Notes under the pieces: generated by a model | The model's database searches: none | The model's input: the letters and a program-made list of their open reading frames with translations, nothing else | What the model was told of the DNA's origin: nothing | Assembly (NCBI GenBank): GCA_910575545.1 | Contig: CAJTFH010000021.1 | Coordinates: forward strand, 1 to 64,000 | Origin: Bacteroidales bacterium | GTDB lineage: Bacteria > Bacteroidota > Bacteroidia > Bacteroidales > Muribaculaceae | Direction: 5' to 3' | DNA: 64,000 nt | Shown: piece after piece, positions 17,300-25,870 of the stretch | Layout: every line of letters begins with the position of its first letter | How positions within the stretch are numbered: the stretch's first letter is position 1 | Position numbers and translations under genes: made by a program

Positions 17300-17328
17300 A
17301 AGGGCTAAATCACCTCGATTTAGCCCTT
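17300..17328 (+). terminator. Terminator after tRNA-Gln
   Basis: The 12-bp perfect stem AAGGGCTAAATC/GATTTAGCCCTT with a 5-nt loop begins 6 nt after the tRNA and is followed by a short T-rich run. Confidence 0.75.
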
Positions 17329-17357
17329 TGCTATTTACCCAGGCGTAGGGTTTATGG

Positions 17358-17396
17358 TCAATCCGCGGACTAATTGGGGGTCAGCGGATTTTTCCG
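17358..17396. terminator. Second hairpin in the tRNA interval
   Basis: AATCCGC and GCGGATT pair across an inner GAC/GTC pairing, and the right arm runs into TTTTT on the plus strand. It could back up the tRNA-Gln terminator or belong to the nearby fragment. Confidence 0.4.
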
Positions 17397-17439
17397 GTGG
17401 GCGGGAGGGGATGTCGAAGTATAGTATTATCATTGCAAA

Positions 17440-17541
17440 ATGAAACCGGATCAACTACTCAGAGCCATCCTGCCCGAAGTCTTGATAGACAACTTCTCCT
17501 TTCTGTGTGGTTTTGGTCTGATTGAAAAAAAAGAGCGGTTG
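17440..17541 (+). pseudogene. Possible 5' remnant of an ISAon1-type transposase
   Basis: An ATG at 17440 opens a frame whose first 34 residues (MKPDQLLRAILPEVLIDNF and a following EKKERLH) resemble the short N-terminal region protein of ISAon1-family elements. After that the frame runs into a terminator hairpin and an antisense tRNA, so any gene is truncated. The resemblance is from memory of the family pattern and the fragment is short; it could equally be chance coding potential. Confidence 0.35.
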
Positions 17542-17559
17542 CACTGGAGTGCAACCGCT
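17523..17559 (-). terminator. Terminator of tRNA-fMet
   Basis: The 11-bp perfect stem AGCGGTTGCAC/GTGCAACCGCT with a 4-nt loop lies directly after the tRNA-fMet CCA end. On the minus strand it is followed by CTTTTTTTTC. Confidence 0.88.
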
Positions 17560-17561
17560 TT

Positions 17562-17636
<75 letters not shown>

Positions 17637-17654
17637 ATGTGATGTTTACGGGTG

Positions 17655-17685
17655 CAAAGGTAGTGCTTTTTCTTGAAACTGCAAA
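17655..17685 (-). promoter_or_regulatory. Promoter of tRNA-fMet (TTTG-N19-TACCTTTG)
   Basis: On the minus strand TTTG (17682-17685) and TACCTTTG (17655-17662) are separated by exactly 19 bp. The tRNA starts 19 bp after the -7 box. Confidence 0.82.
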
Positions 17686-17788
17686 ATTATTACGGCATTA
17701 AAATATGTTAATCGTCGGCTGAGGGCTTCAGGACGATTGGTTTCGCACTTCGGTCTTGAATCTGCATCCTGGGGCTTCGGTTGTTGTT

Positions 17789-19123
17789 TCAGGATGGGCG
17801 GCATGAGAAGCCGGCGGCTTCGATGGCGGCGGCCACTTCGTGGGGGTGAGGGAGGGGTGTGCCGGGCTGCGATGAGATTGTGGCGGTGTGGTGGATGAGG
17901 TCGGCGGTTGCGGAGCTGATGCCCGGAAGGGCGGCAAGGGTTTTCTCGACTGTGGCTTTGCAATGTGCGCAAGCCATTCCTTCGATGGTGTAGGTTGCTG
18001 TTGGCATGGTGTTGTTGTGTTGATTATCAGCTGTTTTGTTGTTTATATGATTGTGTTTGCCTTGGTTTTCAGAACATTGGCAATGGGTATGCGGGTTTTT
18101 GTAGGTCCGTATGAGCGCATAGATAAGGAGGATGACCAGAAGGATGGTGCAGCCTGTTTCAAAGGAGTTGAACGCGGTGTGGCAGGAACTGGATGTTATC
18201 GCGCTGTTGCTGAGAGTAAACCACGAGGAGGGGAGAAGATAGTCGATTATAAGTCCGAAGGCTATGGCGGTTATTATGACGGATGCAACATAAAGGGCGG
18301 TGGCGCGTGTGCCGAGGTTTTTGCGCAGGAGCATCACCGATGCGAAGTTGGCTGCGGGGCCGGCCATGAGAAGCACGAATGCGACACCAGGTGTGAGGCC
18401 TTTTAGCATTAGCGACATGGCGATTGGTATTGAACCGGTTGCGCAGATATACATGGGCACGGCTACGATGACCATGACGAGCATGGCGAGGAGCGGATAG
18501 CGGCTCAGGGATAGGAAAAGGGTGTCGGGGACGGCCACTGTGATTATGGCTGCGATTACAAGACCTATTACGAGCCATTTGCCTACGGAGGCGACCATAT
18601 CTACGAGGCCGTAGCGCACGGCTTCTATGATTTTTTTGAATATAGGGGTGGATGAGTGGGTGGATTTGCCGGCAGTGGCGGGTCTGTCGGAGGTGGGTCG
18701 GGTAGATTGGGCGGATTCAGTGCGGTCTACGGCCATTCCTCCGGCGAAAGACCCTGCAAGTGCTGCTATCGGGCGCAGAAGTGCAAATGGGAGGCCGAGC
18801 AGGGCGTAGGTTGCGGCAATGGAATCGACGCCTGTCTGAGGTGTGCTTATCAGGAATGATGTGGTTGCTCCTTTCGAGGCTCCCTGTCGCCTAAGGGCGA
18901 TGGCTGTGGGTAGCACTCCGCAGGAACAGAGGGGGAGGGGTATTCCGAAGAGTGCGGCTTTAAGAACGGGTCGCCACCCGTTACCGGCAAGGTGGCGGGT
19001 CATCAGCTCCGGTTTTATGAAGACATGCAGGAATCCTGCAATCAGAAAGCCCAACAGGATGTAGGGCGACATTTCGTTGAGTATGTGGAGTAGGGATATA
19101 AAGAAGTGTTGTATGTTCATCAA
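17789..19123 (-). CDS. SO_0444-family Cu/Zn efflux permease with C-terminal HMA domain
   Basis: A 444-aa inner-membrane permease. The first half has the conserved PLPLCSCGVLPTAIALRR (about 60-77) with its CxCG metal site and an ISTPQTGVDS loop; the second membrane half has ATGSIPIAMSLMLKG and a MAGPAANFAS motif. Eight or more membrane segments are visible. A His/Cys-rich linker (about 340-370) connects to a heavy-metal-associated domain with GMACAHC (about 383-389). Family members export copper or zinc; the attached HMA domain probably delivers or senses the ion. The start may be the first or second Met. Confidence 0.88.
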   Translation of the reverse strand: MMNIQHFFISLLHILNEMSPYILLGFLIAGFLHVFIKPELMTRHLAGNGWRPVLKAALFGIPLPLCSCGVLPTAIALRRQGASKGATTSFLISTPQTGVDSIAATYALLGLPFALLRPIAALAGSFAGGMAVDRTESAQSTRPTSDRPATAGKSTHSSTPIFKKIIEAVRYGLVDMVASVGKWLVIGLVIAAIITVAVPDTLFLSLSRYPLLAMLVMVIVAVPMYICATGSIPIAMSLMLKGLTPGVAFVLLMAGPAANFASVMLLRKNLGTRATALYVASVIITAIAFGLIIDYLLPSSWFTLSNSAITSSSCHTAFNSFETGCTILLVILLIYALIRTYKNPHTHCQCSENQGKHNHINNKTADNQHNNTMPTATYTIEGMACAHCKATVEKTLAALPGISSATADLIHHTATISSQPGTPLPHPHEVAAAIEAAGFSCRPS

Positions 19124-19188
19124 TCTCGTGAATTAGGTTTGTGGTGCAAAGGTAGCGAGAAAGATGCGACACTTGGTTGCATAAACGT

Positions 19189-19363
19189 GAGGGTGTGTCA
19201 TAATGGCTCATCTGGGTCGTCGCCCGAGGGCTTCGGGTTCGGTCATTGACCTTAGTCAACTCCCTTCACCCTCACCCTCAGGCTCCTACCATCTGAACCA
19301 TTCTGACAGCACCCTCTCCATCCGGATGCCAAAAAGGCGTTGGTCGAATTTCGACACAACGCC
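19189..19363. repeat. 175-bp repeat, copy A (MITE-like hairpin plus terminator)
   Basis: This block is identical base for base to 28594-28768. Its first 128 bp are bounded by imperfect inverted arms, GAGGGTGTGTCATAATGGCT at the left and the complement of GAACCATTCTGACAGCACCC at the right, as in a miniature transposable element. The last 28 bp (19336-19363) form a hairpin with GGCGTTG/CAACGCC arms. On the minus strand that hairpin is followed by TTTTT, making it the terminator of the phosphorylase gene ending at 19384. Short open frames inside it are not considered genes. Confidence 0.88.
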
Positions 19364-19383
19364 ATGTTTATTGTGGGGTGGGG

Positions 19384-20259
19384 TCAGATGCGGTCGAGGA
19401 CTGTGGCGATGAGGTCGCGGATGGCGGTTTTGTAGTTGGGTGTGGCGTTGTGGCTCATGCGGTTTGCTATGATTGAGCAGACAGTCATTGCACGGTGCCC
19501 CATAAGGCGTCCGAGGCCTTGGAGAGGAGCTGATTCCATTTCGTAGTTTGTGATTTTGCGGCCGTTGAACCGGAATTCCTCTATGCGTCGGTTGAGGTCG
19601 GGGTTTGCCAGGGGGAGGCGGAGTTCGCGTCCCTGGGGCCCGTAGAACCCGACGGCAGATATAGTGTTGCCACGCACCATGTCGGAGCCGCCAATCTGCT
19701 CGACGAGTTCTTTATCTGCATCGACAACATAGGGCTTGGCCCAGAGAGGGTTCCAACCGGTGTGCCGGCACAGGGCGTGTTCGAATTCGAGGTCGGCCAC
19801 GGCGTTACGTCCGGCATAGTAGTTGAGAACTCCGTCGAACCCTATGGCTTTTTCGGCGATTACGGGTGTGCCAACGAGCAGTTCGGGCTGGAGGGCGCCG
19901 GAAGTGCCGATACGCACCATAGATAGGGCGCGGTGAGAGTCTTTTACTTCGCGTGTCGAGAAGTCGATGTTGGCAAGGGCGTCGAGTTCGTTGATTACGA
20001 TGTCGATGTTATCCGGCCCGATTCCGTGGGAAAGACACATGATGGGCTTCCCTTTGTATGTGCCGCCAATGGTGTGGAATTCGCGTGAGGATACATCGAA
20101 AGTGCGTGTGTCGAAATGTTCGGCCACGATGTCGACACGGGCTGGATCGCCGACGAGTATTATGCGGTCGGTGAGCTGGTCGGGATGGAGGTGGAGGTGG
20201 AATACTGTTCCGTCGGGATTGATGATCAGCTCTGAGGGGGCGATAATTTTCTTTTCCAT
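19384..20259 (-). CDS. Nucleoside phosphorylase, uridine phosphorylase-like
   Basis: A 291-aa enzyme of the PNP/UDP family. The phosphate-binding start is LVGDPARV (about 35-42), followed by HGIGPDN (about 78-84), RIGTSGAL (about 116-123) and the nucleoside-binding ITNYEMESAP (about 234-243) typical of uridine phosphorylases. It would split uridine to uracil and ribose-1-phosphate for pyrimidine salvage. The gene appears monocistronic; the repeat-borne hairpin terminates it. Confidence 0.9.
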   Translation of the reverse strand: MEKKIIAPSELIINPDGTVFHLHLHPDQLTDRIILVGDPARVDIVAEHFDTRTFDVSSREFHTIGGTYKGKPIMCLSHGIGPDNIDIVINELDALANIDFSTREVKDSHRALSMVRIGTSGALQPELLVGTPVIAEKAIGFDGVLNYYAGRNAVADLEFEHALCRHTGWNPLWAKPYVVDADKELVEQIGGSDMVRGNTISAVGFYGPQGRELRLPLANPDLNRRIEEFRFNGRKITNYEMESAPLQGLGRLMGHRAMTVCSIIANRMSHNATPNYKTAIRDLIATVLDRI

Positions 20260-20337
20260 GATTTTCGTTGTCGGTTAATGGGTGGGAGAAAAGGTTATGA
20301 ACCGGTATAAGTAGAATGCGGAGGGTGAGGGGAAAGT

Positions 20338-21432
20338 TCAGGCGAGGCGGTAGCGTGCGCCTGGCAGAGGGAGAAGCAGCCCTTGGAATTCAAGCTCTAC
20401 GAGCAGCGCCATGAGCTGGCCGATGGCGATGCCGGTGGCTGCGGCCAGGGCGTTTGTTGTTGATTCGCCATGCTGCCGCAGGTGGTCGATGACAGCCTGT
20501 TGCGTTGGGGAGAGTTCGGGGAAAAGCTGTTGCTGGAGGCCTTCTGCCGGATGTGCTTTCCAGTTCATCGCCCTGATTATGTCGTCGGCGGATTCGACGA
20601 GATGGGCGATGTTGTTTTTTATCAGTTTGTTACATCCTCCGCTGAAGTGGTCGGAGGTGCGTCCAGGCAGTGCGAACACATCGCGGTTATAGAGCATTGC
20701 GAGGCGGGCTGTGTGGAGCGCTCCACCACGGTCAGCCGCCGATTCGGCCACAATTGCGGCGTCAGCCAGGCCTGCCACAATGCGGTTGCGGGCCAGGAAG
20801 TTACCGCGGTGCGGACGTGTGCCGTGGATGTAGTCGGTTACTATTGCACCGTTGCTTCTCACAATGTCGGCGGCATAGTTGCGGTGTTCGGCGGGATAGA
20901 TGGTGTCGAGTCCATGGGCCACGACGGCAGCGGTGGGTATGGAGTTATGGAGGGCGCGCCGGTGGGCGGCGATGTCGCATCCCATTGCCAGGCCGCTGAC
21001 AATCAGTAGGCTGTCGATGCGCGATGCGAGGTCGTCGACGAGGTGGTTGATGAAGTTTATTCCGTAGGCAGTGGCGTTGCGGGTGCCTACGATGCTGATT
21101 ACATGGGTTGCGTTAAGGTCAGCGTTTCCGAGGGTGAAAAGCATTGCCGGGGCATCGTCGCATTCAAGAAGCCGATGCGGGTAGGCTTCGTCGGTGAAAT
21201 AGATGGGGCGTATGTGGTTGTTTTCAACAAACGGGATTTCTTCTTGGGCTTTCCTCAGGATGTCGCGGCGGTAGTCGTCGGAGAGAATGCGCCCTTTGAG
21301 TCCGAGCCTGGCCGACAGAGTGGCTTCTGACAGGGTGAAAAATTCCTGCTCCGACCCGATGAGGTCGAGTATTCGGGAAGCCATCTGAGGGGAGTTCCCT
21401 TTAATCTGGGAGAATGCGATTTTGTGGAGCAA
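20338..21432 (-). CDS. dprA: DNA-processing protein DprA
   Basis: A 364-aa DprA/Smf protein, which loads RecA onto incoming single-stranded DNA during natural transformation. A helical N-terminal domain precedes the Rossmann-like core with SIVGTRNATAYG (about 113-124), VSGLAMGCDIAAHRRAL (about 144-160), a GLDTIYPAEHR loop and FALPGRTSDHFSGGCNKLI. A winged-helix C-terminal domain (about 300-360) is present. It follows the thioesterase gene by 11 nt. No other competence genes are in the window. Confidence 0.95.
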   Translation of the reverse strand: MLHKIAFSQIKGNSPQMASRILDLIGSEQEFFTLSEATLSARLGLKGRILSDDYRRDILRKAQEEIPFVENNHIRPIYFTDEAYPHRLLECDDAPAMLFTLGNADLNATHVISIVGTRNATAYGINFINHLVDDLASRIDSLLIVSGLAMGCDIAAHRRALHNSIPTAAVVAHGLDTIYPAEHRNYAADIVRSNGAIVTDYIHGTRPHRGNFLARNRIVAGLADAAIVAESAADRGGALHTARLAMLYNRDVFALPGRTSDHFSGGCNKLIKNNIAHLVESADDIIRAMNWKAHPAEGLQQQLFPELSPTQQAVIDHLRQHGESTTNALAAATGIAIGQLMALLVELEFQGLLLPLPGARYRLA

Positions 21433-21443
21433 TGGTGGAAGTT

Positions 21444-21860
21444 TCAGTTTTCGGGAGAGGAGTCATTGGGGTTTTCGAGGAGTGGTGCGATTGCATCGCC
21501 ACGGGAAATCCGTCCGTTTTCGAGGGCCACTACCGTGACTATCGCGGCAGCAGAAAGTTCTCCTGCGGGGGTGAAGATGTCCTGGTGGAAAATGAACCGC
21601 GGGCCTTTGCGTTCAACCCACAATGAGCTGGTCATTGTTTGGGCGAGACGCAGGGGGGTGTGGTATTCAATCTCGATTTTCGACACCACGGGATCGATGC
21701 CCTGCTCTTGCATTGCACGGAAGGTGAATCCTCGTGATTCACAGAATTCGTGGCGGGTGTGTTCGAGATAGTGGAGATAGTTGGCATTGTTGACAATGCC
21801 CTGCGAGTCAATCTCGTAGTCGCGCACTTTTATAGGTATTGAAAAGATGTATCGATTCAT
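21444..21860 (-). CDS. Acyl-CoA thioesterase, 4HBT/YbgC type
   Basis: A 138-aa single hotdog-fold protein. The signature DSQGIVNNANYLHYLEHTR (about 18-36) contains the catalytic Asp and the helix typical of 4-hydroxybenzoyl-CoA thioesterase relatives. The substrate is unknown; YbgC-like members hydrolyse short-chain acyl-CoA or acyl-ACP. It is the first gene before dprA. Confidence 0.9.
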   Translation of the reverse strand: MNRYIFSIPIKVRDYEIDSQGIVNNANYLHYLEHTRHEFCESRGFTFRAMQEQGIDPVVSKIEIEYHTPLRLAQTMTSSLWVERKGPRFIFHQDIFTPAGELSAAAIVTVVALENGRISRGDAIAPLLENPNDSSPEN

Positions 21861-21910
21861 AAGAACGTAAAATTACAGAAAAGAGGGCAACTGCGCAAAG
21901 GAAAATTGAG

Positions 21911-21918
21911 TAAATTTG
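21911..21918 (+). promoter_or_regulatory. -7 box (TAAATTTG) immediately before the Ntn-hydrolase gene
   Basis: TAAATTTG matches TAnnTTTG and ends 8 bp before the ATG at 21927, so the message would begin only a few bases before the start codon. The -33 TTTG is not evident. Confidence 0.5.
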
Positions 21919-21926
21919 CAGAAGTT

Positions 21927-22964
21927 ATGAATAGGAAAACCGGACTAATGCTGGCCTTAGGGCTTTGGATGTTGATTCTGCAGGGCGCTTACGGGTGTAC
22001 GTCGGCTATAATAAGTGCAGACCGGGCGTTATCGGGGCGAATGCTTCTTTGGAAGCACCGGGACTCGGGGCATCCGCATAATTTCGTTGCGAAGGTTGAC
22101 CGCGGGGCAGACAAAGCCGGGCGGCCTACACTGGCTTTCGTGGGGCTGTTTAATGCCGGTGACCGGGAGCTGAAAGAGGTGTGGGCGGGGATGAATGAGG
22201 CCGGCCTCGGAATTATGAATACTGCAAGTTATAATCTTGCGCCCGATACTGCTGTGGTTAAAGACCGCGAGGGGCTGGTTATGGCGGAGGCTTTGAAGAG
22301 CTGCCGCACGGTAGGAGAGTTCCTGCAGATGCTTGACTGTGAACTGGCCGATGGCGGTCCGTTGGGTGTGCAGGCTAATTTCGGGGTTATTGACGCAGAT
22401 GGGGCCGGTGTTTATGTTGAAACCTGGGATCATGGATATAAGGTTTATGATTTAAAGGATGAGGCCGTCGGGTGTATGGTCAGGTCGAATTATTCCTATT
22501 CCGGGGGTGAGGAAGGGAGATTGGGGGAGGTGAGGCACGACGATGCTGTTGCGTTGCTGCGTGAATCTTTGGATTCAAGGAATGTGACTCCGTTGACTCT
22601 GACGGATGGGTTGTCGCGGTCGTTTTACCATGCGCGGTCTGGGCGCGATATGCTTGAAGAGGGGGAGCGGTGGATTGAGGATAAAGGGGAGCTGATCCCC
22701 CGGCGGAGTTCGTGTGCATCGGTTGTGATTGAGGGAGGCAAGAAGGGTGAGATGCCGGTTATGTGGATTGCAATAGGATTTCCGACGCTTTCCCGGACAG
22801 AGCGGGTGACGTTGGATGATGTGCCTGAGGGTCTTCTGCCCATGGGAAAGAACGGGCATTCGAGGCTATGTGATGAGGCTGTGGCGAGGCGCGACCGGGT
22901 TATGAGGAAACGTGGAGGGAAGTGGTGGTTTGACAGGGAGGAGATTAAAAAACTGGTTGATTAA
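21927..22964 (+). CDS. Exported C45-type Ntn-hydrolase (linear amide hydrolase / acyltransferase family)
   Basis: A 345-aa protein with a signal sequence (1-23) that ends directly before Cys24 in the order Gly-Cys-Thr-Ser-Ala. In Ntn-hydrolases of the C45/penicillin-acyltransferase type a Cys at this place is the nucleophile freed by processing. LLWKHRDSG (about 43-51), NEAGLGIMNTASYN and GVYVETWDHGYKVYD are consistent family positions. Gly-Cys could also be read as a lipobox. An in-frame TTG 21 bp upstream is rejected because it overlaps the -7 box. Function: hydrolysis of an amide bond in a small molecule outside the cytoplasm, substrate unknown. Confidence 0.72.
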   Translation: MNRKTGLMLALGLWMLILQGAYGCTSAIISADRALSGRMLLWKHRDSGHPHNFVAKVDRGADKAGRPTLAFVGLFNAGDRELKEVWAGMNEAGLGIMNTASYNLAPDTAVVKDREGLVMAEALKSCRTVGEFLQMLDCELADGGPLGVQANFGVIDADGAGVYVETWDHGYKVYDLKDEAVGCMVRSNYSYSGGEEGRLGEVRHDDAVALLRESLDSRNVTPLTLTDGLSRSFYHARSGRDMLEEGERWIEDKGELIPRRSSCASVVIEGGKKGEMPVMWIAIGFPTLSRTERVTLDDVPEGLLPMGKNGHSRLCDEAVARRDRVMRKRGGKWWFDREEIKKLVD

Positions 22965-23097
22965 CCTGATAAAGTTGGTAAAAGGATAATAAAGGCCGCC
23001 TGGGGGATTGTAGGTGGATATGGAAGGGCTGATTTATAGAGATCGGTAATTAAAAGGTTTTAGAACCGGGAAGTTTAGAGTTAAAAGGTTTGAAGTT

Positions 23098-23469
23098 ATG
23101 AGTGCGATGATTTGGACTGTTGTGTTGTTGGTGATCAGCAATATTTTTATGACAGTGGCCTGGTATGGCCATCTGAAACTTCAATCGACAGGGATATCTG
23201 CAAACTGGCCGTTATATGCGGTGATTCTGTTCTCATGGGGGATTGCGTTGCTGGAATATTGCTGCCAGGTGCCTGCAAACCGGATGGGTTTTGAGGGGAA
23301 CGGAGGGCCGTATTCGTTGATACAGCTGAAGGTTATGCAGGAGGTGATAACTCTGGTTGTTTTTGTGGTGTTCAGCCTGATAGCTTTCGAGGGTTTTGAG
23401 CTTAAATGGAATCATTATATTGCCATGGGGCTTCTTGTCGGGGCGGTGTGGCTGGTGTTTATGAAGTGA
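23098..23469 (+). CDS. DMT-family small membrane protein (DUF486)
   Basis: A 123-aa integral membrane protein with four predicted segments (about 5-25, 36-54, 74-95 and 102-121). The loop VPANRMGFEGNGGPYSLIQL (about 61-80) is the DUF486 hallmark within the drug/metabolite transporter superfamily. Its transported substrate is unknown. It stands alone between the hydrolase and the M3 peptidase. Confidence 0.87.
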   Translation: MSAMIWTVVLLVISNIFMTVAWYGHLKLQSTGISANWPLYAVILFSWGIALLEYCCQVPANRMGFEGNGGPYSLIQLKVMQEVITLVVFVVFSLIAFEGFELKWNHYIAMGLLVGAVWLVFMK

Positions 23470-23487
23470 TGGTTTGGCGGTGTGCTT

Positions 23488-23518
23488 TTTGGGGATTAAG
23501 GGAAAAGTTGTAAATTTG
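23488..23518 (+). promoter_or_regulatory. Promoter of the M3 peptidase gene (TTTG-N19-TAAATTTG)
   Basis: TTTG (23488-23491) and TAAATTTG (23511-23518) are exactly 19 bp apart. The start codon is 54 bp after the -7 box. Confidence 0.8.
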
Positions 23519-23571
23519 TGGTTTAGGGGGCGGATGGAACCGTGATTTTTTGAAAATTGAAAAAACGAGAT

Positions 23572-25707
23572 ATGAAAAAGATTCTGACAGGATTGATTAT
23601 TGCAGGAGCGATGACGACACAGACACAGTTTGCACAGGCAGGGAATGTGTTTGAAAGCCCGTTTGTGAATACCGAACATGGCACGGCGCCTTTCAGCAAG
23701 ATTTCCAATAAAGATTATGAGCCGGCTATCGACCGGGGCATAGAAAAGGCGTTGAAGGAGATTGACTCGATTGTGAACAACCCGGAGGCTCCGACGTTTG
23801 AGAACACTATTGTGGCTCTTGACCGCACTGGTGAAGACCTGAACCGGGTGTTGAACATCTTTTTCCCGTTGCTTTCGGCCGACGCTGATGACGAGATGAT
23901 GGAAATCTCTATGAAGGTGACACCCAAATTGAGCGACTATTCCACCTCTATCACTCTCAACAACGGTTTATGGAAGCGGGTGAAGGCGGTTTATGAAGGG
24001 CGCGACAAGCTGAACCTTTCGGCCGAGGATAAGATGCTGCTCGACCGCACATATGATTCGTTTGCGCTGTCGGGGGCGAATCTTGAGGGTGCAGACCGTG
24101 AGGCTTACCGTAAACTCAGTGCAGAGCTGAGCGAACTGACCACGAAGTTCGGGCAGAATGTGCTGAAGGAGCTGAACACCTATGAAATATGGCTGACAGA
24201 GAAAGACCTTGCAGGGCTGCCGAAAGGGATTGTTGATGAGGCCGCCCAGCTGGCGGAGGCCAAGGGGCGTAAAGGAGAATTCCTGTTCACCCTGGCTCAG
24301 CCGACGTATACTGCTTTTATGAAATATTCGGAGCGACCCGACCTCAGGGAGAAATTCTACCGTCTCTATACGGGGCGCAACATGAAGGGTGAGTATAGCA
24401 ATCTTGACAACATGAAGCGTATAGCGGAGGTGCGTCTTGAGATTGCACGGCTTCTCGGCGGCAAGAATTATGCCTCGCATTCGCTGCAACGCACAATGGC
24501 TGAAAACCCGGAGAACGTCTATAAGCTGCTTGACCAGCTGCGCGATGCCTATAAGCCGGCATTGAAGCGTGAGATGGATGAGCTGACGGCTTTCGCATCG
24601 AAGAAAGAGGGTAAACCGGTTAAAATCAATGCATGGGACTACAGCTACTACTCCAATAAGCTGAAAAACGAGAAATACAGCTATGATGAGGAGCAGTTGC
24701 GCCCTTATTTCGAGCTGAATAACGTTATTGAAGGGGTGTTCGGCCTTGCAACGAAGCTATATGGCCTGAAGTTCACCCAGAATAATGCCATAGAGGTTTA
24801 TCATCCGGATGTGAAGGCCTTTGATGTGACAGATGAGCAGGGTAATTTCATCGGGGTTATCTATACCGACTTCTTCCCCCGCGACACCAAACGTCCCGGG
24901 GCATGGATGACCGAGTTCAAAAGCCAGTGTGTCACGGCAGACGGTGTTAACGAGCGTCCGCACGTGACGATAGTGATGAATTTCACCAAACCGACAGCCG
25001 AGGAGCCGTCGTTGCTGACCCCTTATGAGGTGGAGACTTTCCTGCATGAGTTCGGCCATGCACTCCACGGCCTTCTGACCCAATGCCATTACACGTCACT
25101 GTCGGGAACGAATGTGTATCGCGATTTTGTGGAACTCCCGTCGCAGTTTAATGAAAACTACTTGACAGAAAAGGCATTCCTCGATTCATTCGCGAAGCAT
25201 TACAAGACGGGCGAGAAGATTCCGCAGCCGCTGGTTGATAAGATTATCAGCTCGGCGCAGTTCGGCGCAGGTTACTCTTGTATGCGCCAGCTCGGTTTCG
25301 GTTATCTCGACATGGCATGGCACACCGTTGAAGGCTCTGTTGCCGACCCGGCTGAGTTTGAGCGCCGCGCCATGGAGCAGGTGCAGATTTTCGAGCCTGT
25401 GGATGACACTATGATAGGTCCGACCTTCAGCCATATCTTCTCGGGAGGTTATGCCGCCGGATATTACTCGTATAAATGGGCTGAGGTTCTTGATGCCGAT
25501 GCATTCGCCAAATTCAAGGAGAATGGCATTTTCGACAGGAAGACAGCCGGGGAATTCCGCCATAATGTTCTGGAGAAAGGCGGCACGGAACATCCCGGGA
25601 AACTTTACCGTGATTTCAGAGGTAAGGATGCCACGATTGACGCGTTGCTGATCCGCGACGGTATAAAGCAAGCGGAGACACCGTCGGTGCCGGTCAGGAA
25701 GGATTGA
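23572..25707 (+). CDS. M3-family metallopeptidase (peptidyl-dipeptidase Dcp-like)
   Basis: A 711-aa zinc peptidase with an N-terminal signal peptide (about 1-23, ending FAQAG). The zinc site FLHEFGHALHGLL begins near residue 490 with the HExxH motif, and the downstream FVELPSQFNEN supplies the third ligand Glu. TKFGQNVLKELN in the helical N-terminal part and YAAGYYSYKWAEVLDADAF near the C-terminus are typical of oligopeptidase A/Dcp proteins. It probably trims peptides in the periplasm. The ATG at 23572 is preferred over an in-frame TTG 15 bp earlier. Confidence 0.93.
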   Translation: MKKILTGLIIAGAMTTQTQFAQAGNVFESPFVNTEHGTAPFSKISNKDYEPAIDRGIEKALKEIDSIVNNPEAPTFENTIVALDRTGEDLNRVLNIFFPLLSADADDEMMEISMKVTPKLSDYSTSITLNNGLWKRVKAVYEGRDKLNLSAEDKMLLDRTYDSFALSGANLEGADREAYRKLSAELSELTTKFGQNVLKELNTYEIWLTEKDLAGLPKGIVDEAAQLAEAKGRKGEFLFTLAQPTYTAFMKYSERPDLREKFYRLYTGRNMKGEYSNLDNMKRIAEVRLEIARLLGGKNYASHSLQRTMAENPENVYKLLDQLRDAYKPALKREMDELTAFASKKEGKPVKINAWDYSYYSNKLKNEKYSYDEEQLRPYFELNNVIEGVFGLATKLYGLKFTQNNAIEVYHPDVKAFDVTDEQGNFIGVIYTDFFPRDTKRPGAWMTEFKSQCVTADGVNERPHVTIVMNFTKPTAEEPSLLTPYEVETFLHEFGHALHGLLTQCHYTSLSGTNVYRDFVELPSQFNENYLTEKAFLDSFAKHYKTGEKIPQPLVDKIISSAQFGAGYSCMRQLGFGYLDMAWHTVEGSVADPAEFERRAMEQVQIFEPVDDTMIGPTFSHIFSGGYAAGYYSYKWAEVLDADAFAKFKENGIFDRKTAGEFRHNVLEKGGTEHPGKLYRDFRGKDATIDALLIRDGIKQAETPSVPVRKD

Positions 25708-25759
25708 CACCGATGTTCATTTAGCCATTGCTGTCTAACGATTCCGAGAGGTTTCCCAG

Positions 25760-25787
25760 CACCCCCGCCAATGAGTTGACGGGGGTG
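25760..25787. terminator. GC-rich hairpin after the M3 peptidase gene
   Basis: The arms CACCCCCGCCAA and TTGACGGGGGTG pair with one mismatch around a TGAG loop. No T-tract follows on either strand, so termination may be weak or the hairpin may stabilise the 3' end. Confidence 0.55.
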
Positions 25788-25807
25788 TTGACGGTAAAAG
25801 GCGGTTT

Positions 25808-25823
25808 TGGCAAGATTTTTGCT
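25808..25823 (+). promoter_or_regulatory. Sigma-54-like promoter of the TPR gene
   Basis: TGGCAAGATTTTTGCT differs from TGGCACRNNNNTTGCW only by A for C at the sixth base and keeps the invariant GG and GC at the right spacing. The start codon of the TPR protein is 47 bp further on. No TAnnTTTG box is seen in this spacer. Confidence 0.65.
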
Positions 25824-25870
25824 TGATAAAGGTGTTATAGTTACGGGTGGATTCTGGAAGGAGCAAACAT

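Noticed and set aside
19203-19412. A 69-72-residue open frame starting inside both 175-bp repeats, and its reverse counterpart
   Set aside because: The frames run through inverted arms and the terminator hairpin, and their ends differ between copies. Identity is at the nucleotide level, as expected of a non-coding repeat.
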